From Nocardia ninae NBRC 108245 (GTDB lineage: Bacteria > Actinomycetota > Actinomycetes > Mycobacteriales > Mycobacteriaceae), in assembly GCF_007990755.1 (NCBI RefSeq), contig NZ_BJXA01000018.1, positions 62,001 to 126,000 on the forward strand: DNA of 64,000 bases, in the 5' to 3' direction. The translations under genes and the position numbers were made by a program. Under the pieces are notes generated by a model. The model was given only the letters and a program-made list of their open reading frames with translations, was not told the DNA's origin and ran no database searches. Shown here one piece after another: positions 9,085 through 17,229 of the stretch (the stretch's first letter is position 1; every line of letters begins with the position of its first letter).

Positions 9085-10359
9085 GTGCGCAGCGACCCTG
9101 ATGTGGTGGTTGTCGGCGGCGGGGTCGCCGGTTTGTTCTGTGCCTATCACCTGCGCCGGAGCGGGGCCTCGGTGACTGTTCTGGAGCGCGGGGCGCTCGG
9201 CGGGCCGCAGTCGTGTTCGTACGGGAACACCGGTTTCGTCGGCACCCACGGTGCCGCGCCGCTGGCCGAGCCCGGCATGCGGTCGCTGCGCACGCTCGGG
9301 ATGTTGAGTCCGGGTGCGGCGTTTTATGTCAAGCCGCGACTCGACGGTGAATTGCTGCGCTGGCTCGGGCATTTCGGCCGGGCCTGCTCGGCGACGGCTG
9401 CGGCGGCCGGTTTTCGGGCGCTGGTCGGGATGAAGAAGCGCAGCCTCGAGATACTGCTCGGACTGTGTGAATCATCCAGCATCGCTGCCACTTTCGAGTC
9501 GCCCGGCATAGTGCTGACTTACCGGACCGCAGAAGGGTTCGCGGCTGCGAGTCGATCGGTGGCACGGACCGTCGCGAGCGGAGTGCCGCTGCGGGTCCTC
9601 GGACCGGGGGAACTCGACGAGCTCGAGCCGAAGACCCGGTTCGCAATCCGTGGGGCGCTGTACAACCCGGAGGGGGCTTACCTGCGCGTACCGGAGTTCG
9701 TGATCGAATTCGGTCGGCTGCTGCGCGAGATGGGCGTCGAGATCTGCGAGCGCACCGACGTGCTCGGCTTCGAGGTCCAAGATCTGAAAGTCGCAGGGCT
9801 GCATACGAACCGCGGGGAACTTCGCCCCCGTGACGTGGTAATCGCGGCGGGTGCGTGGTCGACCGAGTGTGCTCGGCTGGCGGGGATCGGGCTGACGCTG
9901 CAACCGATCAAGGGTTACAGCGTCACCATGGACATGCCGCCGAGCGGTCCCAGCAGGCCGATATTGCTGAGTGAGGGCCGGGTGGCGATGGTTCCGCTGG
10001 GCAACCGGCTGCGCATCGGCGGCAGGCTCGAGCTCACCGGGATGAACAACGGCATCTCCGCCCGGCGTGTCCAAGGGATGCTGCGGGCCGTCCGCGAATA
10101 CCTGCCGGAGTTGGAAGAAACGCAGACCCGCGAAACCTGGAGCGGTTTGCGTCCGTGCACGCCGGACGGGCTGCCGCTGATCGGGCGCACCGGTCTGCGC
10201 AACCTCCTGGTCGCGGTCGGCTACGGCCATATCGGGATGGGGCTCGCGCCCGCCGGTGGCGAGTTCATCAGCCACATCCTGGCGGGCGAACAACCGATCA
10301 CCGATCCGGCCCCGCTGCGGCCGGATCGGTTCGGCAGCACCGAATCGACAAGGCGATAA
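9085..10359 (+). CDS. FAD-dependent oxidoreductase, D-amino acid/glycine oxidase (DadA/DAO) family
   Basis: About 424 residues. The N-terminal dinucleotide motif VVVGGGVAGLFCAYHLRRSG is followed by the DAO-family C-terminal signature SGLRPCTPDGLPLIG and VAVGYGHIGMGLAPAGG. It would oxidise an amine C-N bond, usually of a D-amino acid or N-substituted glycine. Two GTG starts are possible, 9061 and 9085; the second has GAGGGGG about 8 nt upstream and begins at the usual distance from the Rossmann motif. It lies 33 bp after the shell gene and is followed at once by the racemase-family gene, a pairing that suggests amino acid chemistry. Confidence 0.87.
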   Translation: MRSDPDVVVVGGGVAGLFCAYHLRRSGASVTVLERGALGGPQSCSYGNTGFVGTHGAAPLAEPGMRSLRTLGMLSPGAAFYVKPRLDGELLRWLGHFGRACSATAAAAGFRALVGMKKRSLEILLGLCESSSIAATFESPGIVLTYRTAEGFAAASRSVARTVASGVPLRVLGPGELDELEPKTRFAIRGALYNPEGAYLRVPEFVIEFGRLLREMGVEICERTDVLGFEVQDLKVAGLHTNRGELRPRDVVIAAGAWSTECARLAGIGLTLQPIKGYSVTMDMPPSGPSRPILLSEGRVAMVPLGNRLRIGGRLELTGMNNGISARRVQGMLRAVREYLPELEETQTRETWSGLRPCTPDGLPLIGRTGLRNLLVAVGYGHIGMGLAPAGGEFISHILAGEQPITDPAPLRPDRFGSTESTRR

Positions 10360-10361
10360 CA

Positions 10362-11078
10362 GTGGCCGAAAATACTAAGGGCGAGCACGCAATCGGCGTC
10401 CTCTGCCTGGACACCGCGTTCACCAAGATCCCGGGGCATATCCGCAATCCGACGACCTTCGACTTCCCGGTCGTCTACCAGGTGGTGCAGGGCGCGACAC
10501 CGCAGCGGATGGTGACCGAGGCCGATCCGACACTGCTGGAGCCGTTCATCATCGCCGCGAAGGAGCTCGAATCCCGTGGCGTGGCGGCGATTACCAGCGG
10601 ATGCGGTTTCCTCGTCATCTTCCAGCAGCAGCTGGCCGATGCCGTGGGGATCCCGCTGTACAGTTCCAGCCTCATCCAGCTACCGATGGTGCACCGCATG
10701 CTCAGCGCGAATCGCAGAGCCGGCCTGCTCGTTGCCAAGAAGGAATCGCTCACCCGGCGTCATCTGGCGGCGATCGGCGGTGAATCGATACCCATTTGCG
10801 TCGCCGGGATGGATGCCCAGCCGGAGTTTCGCGAGGTCATCCTGGAGGGACGCCGCACCCGACTCGACGCCGAGCGCCTCGGAAACGAGGTACTCACCGA
10901 GATCGAACAACTGGCCTCAGCCAACCCCGACATGGGCGCACTCGTCATCGAATGCACCGACCTGGCCCCCTACAGCCACGCCATCCAAGACCGCCTCGGC
11001 CTCCCCGTCTTCGACATCGTCACCCTCACCGAGATGGTGCATCGAAGCCTCAGCCACCGGCCGTTTCCCCGGAAATAG
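10362..11078 (+). CDS. aspartate/glutamate/hydantoin racemase-family protein
   Basis: A 238-residue protein with two cysteines in the places used by cofactor-independent racemases: ITSGCGFLV (about residue 84) and VIECTDLAPYS (about residue 195). The spacing and the paired half-domains fit the Asp/Glu racemase superfamily, which also includes maleate isomerase and arylmalonate decarboxylase. It would move a proton at the alpha carbon of an acidic or N-carbamoyl amino acid. GTG at 10362 follows the oxidase stop by 2 bp. It is the last gene of the encapsulin operon. The exact reaction cannot be fixed from sequence. Confidence 0.85.
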   Translation: MAENTKGEHAIGVLCLDTAFTKIPGHIRNPTTFDFPVVYQVVQGATPQRMVTEADPTLLEPFIIAAKELESRGVAAITSGCGFLVIFQQQLADAVGIPLYSSSLIQLPMVHRMLSANRRAGLLVAKKESLTRRHLAAIGGESIPICVAGMDAQPEFREVILEGRRTRLDAERLGNEVLTEIEQLASANPDMGALVIECTDLAPYSHAIQDRLGLPVFDIVTLTEMVHRSLSHRPFPRK

Positions 11079-11118
11079 GCGTCGTCGCAGGCTGCGGCAG
11101 GTCGGTAATCTCTGTCCG

Positions 11119-11856
11119 GTGACCGACGCTACCGACCTGATGCGGATGTATCTGGCCGATCCAGACCAGCCTTTCCCGCCTGTCGAGCTCGCCGATCCGT
11201 CCGGACTGGTCGCTTTCGGCGGGGACCTGTCGCCAGAGCGGCTGTTGAGCGCCTATTCCGCAGGAATCTTCCCCTGGTACAACCCCGGCGAAACGATCCA
11301 CTGGTACTGCCCGGACCCGCGCAGCATCCTCGTGCCGACCGATCTGCGGGTGAGTAAGTCCTATCGCCGATCCGTCGCCAACACCGACTACGCGGTAACC
11401 ATGGATCGCGCCTTCGCCGAGGTGATGTCGAATTGCGCCGCACCGCGGGACAAGGAGACCGGAACCTGGATCGGCCCCGACATGCAGGCCGCCTACCAGC
11501 GACTGCACCACCTCGGTCACGCGCACTCGGTCGAGGTATGGCGCAACGGCGACCTGGTCGGCGGCCTCTACGGCGTCGCATGCGGCCACTCCTTCGCCGG
11601 CGAGTCCATGTTCTCCCGCGCCCGCGACACCTCCAAGATCGCGCTGTATTGGCTCTGCACCCAACTGGCCGCCTGGAACTTCCCCCTCATCGACTGTCAG
11701 GTCAGCTCCACCCACCTCACGTCCCTCGGCGCCATCGACCTCCCCCGCGCGGACTACCTGCACCTACACACCCAGGCAGCCGCCCGCCCCGCCCTCCCCG
11801 GCCCTTGGCAATTCGAAATCTCAGTCCCCAATTCCCCCAACCACCTACCGGCGTGA
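11119..11856 (+). CDS. aat: leucyl/phenylalanyl-tRNA--protein transferase
   Basis: A 245-residue enzyme that adds Leu or Phe from aminoacyl-tRNA to the N-terminus of proteins with basic N-termini, marking them for ClpAP/ClpS degradation (N-degron pathway, cytosol). Diagnostic stretches are FPPVELADPSGLVAFGGDLS, YSAGIFPWYNPGE, WYCPDPRSIL, GLYGVACGHSFAGESMFSR and LIDCQVSSTHLTSLGA. Length is normal. GTG start at 11119. It lies 40 bp after the racemase gene but is a housekeeping gene and probably not part of that pathway. Confidence 0.95.
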   Translation: MTDATDLMRMYLADPDQPFPPVELADPSGLVAFGGDLSPERLLSAYSAGIFPWYNPGETIHWYCPDPRSILVPTDLRVSKSYRRSVANTDYAVTMDRAFAEVMSNCAAPRDKETGTWIGPDMQAAYQRLHHLGHAHSVEVWRNGDLVGGLYGVACGHSFAGESMFSRARDTSKIALYWLCTQLAAWNFPLIDCQVSSTHLTSLGAIDLPRADYLHLHTQAAARPALPGPWQFEISVPNSPNHLPA

Positions 11857-12005
11857 ACGTTCATCGGGCTCGCGCCCGAATCAGCTGGCGGGCAGGTCTT
11901 CCCAACGCACGGTACTGCCGAACCGGCGGTAATGGGAGGGCGGACTCCCACACCGAGGGGTATTGCTCAGTGGGGCTTGGATAGCCAGGCGCCTGACTCG
12001 CTCGG

Positions 12006-12200
12006 TCAGCGGAAAGCTTTGCGCCACAGCAGAATCACAGCGCTGACGGCGATCAGGATCAGGTAGCCGACCAGCCGAGCCCAGTCCGGGAGGTCGAGAT
12101 AGTTCAGTACGAACCAGCTCCTCGAGCCCCCCGCGAGATTGTTGATCAGCCCGCCGACGCCCTGAATGAGCAGGAGCAAACCCAATGTTTCGAGCATCAT
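12006..12200 (-). CDS. small two-helix membrane protein
   Basis: A 64-residue protein starting MMLETLGLLLLIQGVGG, with a hydrophobic N-terminal helix and a second one (LVGYLILIAVSAVILLW) before a basic end. The start is chosen by the AAGGGAG just upstream; a longer open frame exists but is unlikely. Function unknown. It is divergent from a TetR gene, and a perfect palindrome sits between them, so it is probably the regulator's target, perhaps a helper of stress or drug resistance (inference). Confidence 0.65.
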   Translation of the reverse strand: MMLETLGLLLLIQGVGGLINNLAGGSRSWFVLNYLDLPDWARLVGYLILIAVSAVILLWRKAFR

Positions 12201-12211
12201 TTCTCCCTTAT

Positions 12212-12227
12212 CAATACGAACGTATTG
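12212..12227. promoter_or_regulatory. palindromic operator between small membrane gene and TetR gene
   Basis: CAATACGAACGTATTG has 7-bp perfect arms around AA. It lies 11 bp upstream of the minus-strand ATG. A second half-site, CAATACG, occurs at 12272-12278, just upstream of the TetR gene's ribosome binding site. The arrangement suits autoregulation plus control of the divergent gene. Confidence 0.6.
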
Positions 12228-12301
12228 CTTTGATGCCGCAAGGCTAGCTGTGGCCTTGACTAGAGTCAAACCAATACGATCGATCTGGAAAGGCGGTGGC
12301 G

Positions 12302-12955
12302 GTGGGCGGCAAGGGTGCGGCAGTGCGCGGTGTGGGTACCGCGTACGACGAGCGACGGCAGTCAATTCTGGAGGCGGTGTTCACGATCGTGGATACCGAA
12401 GGGGTCGAAAGGATGAGCATCCGGAACGTCGCCCAGCAGGCCGGCGTCTCCATCGGCCGAGTCCAGCATTACTTTCCCACCAAGGACGATCTGCTCGCGG
12501 CAGCGTTCACCAGCATCACCGAGGCCGGCGGCAACCGAGTTCGAGAGCGAGTCGCGGCAGCGGGCACCGACGACCCGATCGCGGTGCTGCGCGCGATACT
12601 TGCCGAGACCATCCCGCGAACAGCCGCCGACCGCCGACTGTTCCGAATCATGCAGGCATTCGAGACACACGCACTGCCGCGCCCGAGTCTCGCCGTCCAG
12701 GTGACTGAGGGCTACGGCGGGCTGATCGACCTGATCGCACTTCTTCTGGGCCGCACGGTCGCAACCGATCTCGACGTTGCAGCGGCCGCACGCGAACTCC
12801 TCGCGCTGTCCACGGGCCTTGCCGGACTGACCCTGACCGGCAACATCACTGCGGATCAAGCCGAACACATAGTTTTCGCTCGGCTGGACTCATTTGTGAA
12901 CGGGTGTCGAGGATCTGACTGTGCGCTCAGCCCGCTGAGACGAGATCTTCTGTGA
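12302..12955 (+). CDS. TetR-family transcriptional regulator
   Basis: A 217-residue protein. The N-terminal helix-turn-helix is clear: RRQSILEAVFTIVDTEGVERMSIRNVAQQAG then VSIGRVQHYFPTKDDLL. The C-terminal ligand domain is helical and of the TetR_C_6 look. Two GTG starts, 12296 and 12302, are in frame; GGAAAGG sits 8 nt before the second, which is preferred. It is expected to bind the palindrome at 12212-12227 and repress the divergent small membrane gene and itself. Confidence 0.88.
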   Translation: MGGKGAAVRGVGTAYDERRQSILEAVFTIVDTEGVERMSIRNVAQQAGVSIGRVQHYFPTKDDLLAAAFTSITEAGGNRVRERVAAAGTDDPIAVLRAILAETIPRTAADRRLFRIMQAFETHALPRPSLAVQVTEGYGGLIDLIALLLGRTVATDLDVAAAARELLALSTGLAGLTLTGNITADQAEHIVFARLDSFVNGCRGSDCALSPLRRDLL

Positions 12956-13075
12956 CGCACGAATATTAACGACCACGGGGTGGTGGTACCGAGTGAGTTC
13001 ACTCTCAGTGACCACGTGGGAATGCCCTGAGAATCTAGGCTCGATGATGAAGGTCCCAATGGAGGGAGCTCAAAG

Positions 13076-13501
13076 ATGGGATCAGCATCCGCCACACCAG
13101 CGGCGACGGCACGGCCTGTGGTGATATTCGACGGCGACTGTGCATTCTGCACCTCCAGCGTCGATTTCATCCGCGCTCGCATAAGACCGGACGTCGATTT
13201 CGCTCCGTGGCAACGACTCGACCTGGCGGCCCTGGGACTCACCGAACACCAGGCCGAGAAAGCGGTCCAGTGGATCGACGGCGCCGAGAACCGCGCCTCC
13301 GGGGCGCGCGCCTTCGGGCTGCTGCTGCGGCGTGCCTCTCGCCCTTGGCGAGCAGTGGGCACGCTCATGCTGATCCCGCCGATCAACTGGCTCGCCGACG
13401 CGCTCTACCGCCTCGTTGCCGATAACCGGCATCGTCTGCCCGGGGGCACACCCGCATGCACCTTTCCCGCCCCGAACCACGATCAGGGACATACCGCATA
13501 G
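13076..13501 (+). CDS. DCC-family (DUF393) thiol-disulfide oxidoreductase-like protein
   Basis: A 141-residue protein with the family-defining VVIFDGDCAFCTSSVDF near residue 17 (DxxCxxC) and later RASGARAFGLLL and PPINWLADALYRLVADNRH. The family is predicted to have a thioredoxin-like fold; no reaction is established. A GGAGGGAG lies upstream of the ATG. It stands alone between the TetR gene and an unrelated membrane protein. Confidence 0.85.
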   Translation: MGSASATPAATARPVVIFDGDCAFCTSSVDFIRARIRPDVDFAPWQRLDLAALGLTEHQAEKAVQWIDGAENRASGARAFGLLLRRASRPWRAVGTLMLIPPINWLADALYRLVADNRHRLPGGTPACTFPAPNHDQGHTA

Positions 13502-13622
13502 GTGTGGAGCGCGCTGAGTAGCGGGTTTGCCAGGATCTTTCGGGGCTCGTAGACGGCAGACAGACACTGATAGGCTGGCGGCCCGCCTCCGAACGCGAGG
13601 AGCTCGGACACAGATTACGCGA

Positions 13623-14288
13623 GTGGATAATTCGTTGGCCGAGAAGATGTTCGAAGAGAAGCCACCCGTATCGGGTACGTGCGAGAGCAGGGCGGATCAG
13701 ACGCCGAGCCGAGTACGGCTCGGCGGGATGCTTGCCATCCCTGCGCTATTTGCCGCAGCGATCGCGACATGGTTCATTGCCGGGCCCGACGGCGGTTTGG
13801 CAGTCCGCTTCTACCGACTCGACGCCATCCCCCTCATGGCGGCCCCGATATTCTGGACGATCGCCGTGGTGCTCTGCTTCGCGTGCGACCCTAGGCTGTC
13901 TCGGTACCGCAAGTGGATGTGGAGAACGTTTGTTGCCGTCGTGACGCTGGTGGCGATACCGCTATGGATGTACACGGCATTCATAGCAGCCTGGTCCGGC
14001 GATGACGGCGACGTCGAGGACATCGTGCTGAGCCCCGACGGCCGCCACGAAGCGGTCGTGGTGCCCTACTACGACTTCGACTCCGGCTGCCGCGTATGGC
14101 TTCGAGAGCGCGGCGGGCTGTTCAGCAGGCAGGCACTGGTGTGGGTCGAGTACGAGGGGCCCTGCCCCGCACAAATATTCTTCACAGGTGACAGCACGAT
14201 CAGCGTCACCGAATTGCGCGATGGGAAGACCCTGACGACGACCTTCGACCCCGACCGAACCTCCGTCGCTGCCGTGCTGTACTCGTAG
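13623..14288 (+). CDS. membrane-anchored protein, paralogue of the 28745-29443 gene
   Basis: About 221 residues with three hydrophobic segments, then a soluble C-terminal domain. I do not know the family. Its C-terminal part, with LSPDGRHEAVVVP, WLRERGGLFSRQALVW, IFFTGDSTISV and TTTFDPDR, matches the gene at 28745-29443 in the same order, and both have a pair of cysteines around the LRERGGLFSR motif. The start is uncertain: GTG 13623 is used, ATG 13647 is also possible, and a longer frame from 13527 looks unlikely. No operon partner. Confidence 0.7.
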   Translation: MDNSLAEKMFEEKPPVSGTCESRADQTPSRVRLGGMLAIPALFAAAIATWFIAGPDGGLAVRFYRLDAIPLMAAPIFWTIAVVLCFACDPRLSRYRKWMWRTFVAVVTLVAIPLWMYTAFIAAWSGDDGDVEDIVLSPDGRHEAVVVPYYDFDSGCRVWLRERGGLFSRQALVWVEYEGPCPAQIFFTGDSTISVTELRDGKTLTTTFDPDRTSVAAVLYS

Positions 14289-14527
14289 CGAAGCTGCTCG
14301 TTCTCGATCCACAATCGCCGCCCCGCCACGGGACCCGGCCGGACCGTTGGGGCGCGGCACGAGATGTCTTGCGTCAAGGTCCTCCGCGGGTGGTTGAATT
14401 GTCGGCCGGGCTGGAATCTGGGCCGCACGAATCCCCGGTAATGGGGCGTGGCGTAATCACCAGTACCGGTGCGTTTTTGGTCCTCACCGATGCGCTTCGT
14501 CCGCCCTTCGCGGTGACGGGCGGAGCG

Positions 14528-16105
14528 TCACAGACTGCATCGGGCCTGTGCCGCAAGGGACTTCAGGTCGACGAGGTAGTCGGCGACGATATCGTCGACG
14601 CACTTGTTGGTGCCGTCGACTGCGATGGTGTGCTGCTTACCGTCGACGGTGAGCAGGCTGCCGCCCAGGGTGTCGGCAAGGCGCACGCCGCCGTCGTACG
14701 GCGTGGTCGGATCACCGGTGATCGAGATGGTCAGCGTGTCCGGTAGTCCGCTGATGCCGGTGGCGTACGGGTAGTCCAAATCCGGTGCGGCCGACCAGGA
14801 TTCGCAGGCGTCCCGCGCCCCCTCGGTGCCGAGTCCGGCATCGGTGAACGGCGCCACCTCCTGGACTCTGCGCTTGAGTTCGGCTTCCTCTTCCGGCGTG
14901 TTGCGCTGCTCGTCCATGCAATTGATCGCGAAGTTCGCTTCGGAAAAGTTCGGGTAGACGCCGTCGGGTCCTCGTCCGCTGAACACGTCACTGATCCGCA
15001 GCAGCGTCTCCGGCGATCCGTCGCGAAGTTCGCCGATCCCCTTGGTGATGATCGGCCACACCCTCGAGTCGAACAGGCCCGCTGTCACCGCGCCGTAGGC
15101 GGCGTCGAAATCCATGCGTCGACCGTTGGCCGTCACGATCGGCTTGTCGATCAATGGTCGCGCGATGCCGTGGAAGACCTCGACGGCCCGGCTCGGGTCG
15201 GTTCCGAGCGCACAGTCCGGCGTCGATGCGCAGGCGACCGCCATGTCGTCGAAAGCTCGTTGGAACTGCCGGAATTGAGCCACCCGGCGTTCGGCCGTGC
15301 CCAGATGCGGGTCGATGCCGCCGTCGAGCACCATCGCCCCGACCTTGGCCGGGAACATCTCGGCGTACACCGCGCCCAGTCTGGTGCCGTAACTGCGCCC
15401 CAGGAAGGTGAGCCGGTCGTCACCGAGTACCGCGCGAAGAATGTCCATGTCGCGGGCCGCGCTGCGGGTTCCGACGCCGGCGAGGACGTCGTCACCACCG
15501 GAGCGCCGCGAGCACTGTTCCACGATCGTCCGGGTCTCCTCTTCGGTCCAGGATCCGGAACCGGTCAAGACGGTCGTAGTGCCCTGTCCCGCATCGATTT
15601 CCGCGTCCGTGAAGCAGTCGATCGCCGGGGCCGACGCCGCCACCCCGCGTGGATCGAAACCGACCAGGTCGAAGTTCTCGGTCACTGGGCTCTTGCTCAG
15701 CGACCCGGCCGCAAGCGCAGCCATCCCCATGCCCGCTCCCCCGGGGCCACCGGGATTGAGCACCAACGACCCGATGGGTTTGCCCCTGGCGGGCGCCTTC
15801 AAGAGCGCGATCGATGCCGTCTTCCCTGCGGGATCGTCATAGTCGAGTGGCACCTTCATACGCGCGCACTGAAACCCGGGATCGAGGGTGAAGGTGTCCC
15901 GGTCGGCGGAGGTCGTCGCATATCCCTCGCACGCCTCGAAGTTCAGGGTCTGATCGTAGAACCGTTGCAGCTCGGTCGACGGCTCCGGCTCCGGGCTTCG
16001 TGCGCCCGGGGCCGTGGAACCGGAATCGCACGCGCCGAGAGCCACGATCATCATCGACGCCACCGCCACCGCGGCAGCCGCGCGCTTTCGTCGTGATTTG
16101 AACAT
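14528..16105 (-). CDS. secreted alpha/beta hydrolase lipoprotein, TAP-like (tripeptidyl aminopeptidase family)
   Basis: A 525-residue exported hydrolase. A basic N-terminus and hydrophobic stretch end in LGAC (residues 22-25), a lipobox, so it is probably attached to the outer face of the membrane. The oxyanion region LVLNPGGPGGAGM and the nucleophile elbow GRSYG with S238 are those of the SlpD/SlpE/tripeptidyl aminopeptidase group, and a TAP-like C-terminal domain (AAPDLDYPYATGI onward) is present. It could be a peptidase or an esterase. It lies 62 bp after the MerR gene on the same strand and is probably under its control. Confidence 0.88.
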   Translation of the reverse strand: MFKSRRKRAAAAVAVASMMIVALGACDSGSTAPGARSPEPEPSTELQRFYDQTLNFEACEGYATTSADRDTFTLDPGFQCARMKVPLDYDDPAGKTASIALLKAPARGKPIGSLVLNPGGPGGAGMGMAALAAGSLSKSPVTENFDLVGFDPRGVAASAPAIDCFTDAEIDAGQGTTTVLTGSGSWTEEETRTIVEQCSRRSGGDDVLAGVGTRSAARDMDILRAVLGDDRLTFLGRSYGTRLGAVYAEMFPAKVGAMVLDGGIDPHLGTAERRVAQFRQFQRAFDDMAVACASTPDCALGTDPSRAVEVFHGIARPLIDKPIVTANGRRMDFDAAYGAVTAGLFDSRVWPIITKGIGELRDGSPETLLRISDVFSGRGPDGVYPNFSEANFAINCMDEQRNTPEEEAELKRRVQEVAPFTDAGLGTEGARDACESWSAAPDLDYPYATGISGLPDTLTISITGDPTTPYDGGVRLADTLGGSLLTVDGKQHTIAVDGTNKCVDDIVADYLVDLKSLAAQARCSL

Positions 16106-16167
16106 GGGTGTGGAACTCCAATCGGGAAAGTCGAGGTGAATCTTGGGAAGGGTCCGTCGGGTTGGCG

Positions 16168-16878
16168 TCAGTCGCGCAGGCCGAGACCCACGCGGCGCAG
16201 GACGTCGAGCTGAGCGGGGTTGTAGAGCTCGAACATCACCTCCCGCACGTCCCGCACCGTGCGTGGGCCGCGGGCGGTGAGTGCCGCGGACACACCGGGG
16301 TGCTTCTCCGTCAGTGCCGCGACTTCCGGAATCATGCGGCGAGCGATGTCGGCTCGGGTCGATTCGTCGGCGTCGGCGGGCAATTCGTCGAAGTCCGTTC
16401 CGGCGGGCGTTGCGGGAGTTCGAAGTATTTCGCTGTACGCGGCGAGGGCGGGCGGGTCGAGCACTCCGCTCAGGTAGGTTGCGAAAGACCGGTCGGCGTC
16501 GGTCAACTTACCGTCTCGACTCGCCAGGGCGATGTCGTGTGGCAGGTCCGGCCGGGCGGAATGCCGCAGGATCGAACCCAATTCGATCCGCGCCCGCTGC
16601 AAGCGTTCGATCGTCGCCGCCAGTTCGGCATCCAGCGCGCGCAGGGAGTGTTCGGGATGATCGATCTCGTCGCCCATGGCCGCGACCTGAGCCAGCGAGA
16701 ATCCGAGGGCCGTCAGCCGCTTGATCTGCAACACCCGGAGCAGATGCGCGATGCCATATTGCTTGTACCCATTGGAGGCCCTGACCGGCTGTTCGAGGAC
16801 ACCGATGTCGTGGTAGTACCGCACCGCCTTCACCGTCGCGCCCGCGAGTTCAGCGAGTTCGCGAGTGCTCCATCCCAT
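16168..16878 (-). CDS. MerR-family transcriptional regulator
   Basis: A 236-residue protein. The N-terminal winged helix is clear: MGWSTRELAELAGATVKAVR, YYHDIGVL, then RLTALGFSLAQVAAM. A long C-terminal part without a cysteine pattern points to an organic-ligand sensor (TipA/BmrR-like) rather than a metal sensor. The ATG at 16878 has GGGAG upstream; a longer frame from 16947 would run through the promoter described below. It likely activates itself and the downstream lipoprotein hydrolase. Confidence 0.9.
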   Translation of the reverse strand: MGWSTRELAELAGATVKAVRYYHDIGVLEQPVRASNGYKQYGIAHLLRVLQIKRLTALGFSLAQVAAMGDEIDHPEHSLRALDAELAATIERLQRARIELGSILRHSARPDLPHDIALASRDGKLTDADRSFATYLSGVLDPPALAAYSEILRTPATPAGTDFDELPADADESTRADIARRMIPEVAALTEKHPGVSAALTARGPRTVRDVREVMFELYNPAQLDVLRRVGLGLRD

Positions 16879-16916
16879 GTCGTCTCCCGTGCCTCGTGCC
16901 CGTCGCTGTGGAGCAC

Positions 16917-16947
16917 ATTCTGAACCGTGCCCTCGGGGCAGAGTCAA
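16917..16947 (-). promoter_or_regulatory. MerR-type promoter with 19-bp spacer and central dyad
   Basis: On the minus strand a -35 TTGACT (16947-16942) and a -10 CAGAAT (16922-16917) are separated by exactly 19 bp. The spacer contains the dyad TGCCC-3-GGGCA (16928-16940). An overlong spacer with an internal dyad is the classic MerR activation architecture. The ATG lies about 38 bp downstream of the -10. Confidence 0.7.
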
Positions 16948-17186
16948 CCTATGCGCGAAGGCATCGACGCTGCACGCATCTCGAACAGCAGCTGTTCACG
17001 GCGCGCACCCAGATGCCGCAACCGACCCCAGGTTTCATCGACCGGCTCGGGTGCATAGCACCGCAGTTGCGCGGTCAACTGTCCCAGCACTCGCCACCGA
17101 TGGCCAGCCGGCTCACCCGCCACCGTCACCCCGGCGAACCCGGCCCCCGCAGCACGAGTCGCGGCCCAATCCAGAGCCACACCCAT
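16944..17186 (-). CDS. possible small hypothetical protein
   Basis: An 80-residue reading starting MGVALDWAATRAAGAGFAGV and ending in AASMPSRIG. Amino-acid composition is protein-like (WRVLGQLTAQLRCYAPEPV) and GC at third positions is high. It lies 43 bp downstream of the SMI1/KNR4 gene on the same strand, so it could be its partner. No family recognised. Its end touches the MerR promoter. Confidence 0.35.
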   Translation of the reverse strand: MGVALDWAATRAAGAGFAGVTVAGEPAGHRWRVLGQLTAQLRCYAPEPVDETWGRLRHLGARREQLLFEMRAASMPSRIG

Positions 17187-17229
17187 ATCCCAGGCTCCAG
17201 GGCTCGTTCGATGGGTTCTCGGGGAGGGT

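Noticed and set aside
14500-14524. TCCGCCC/GGGCGGA hairpin as terminator between convergent genes
   Set aside because: A 7-bp GC-rich stem without T run is expected by chance in this composition.
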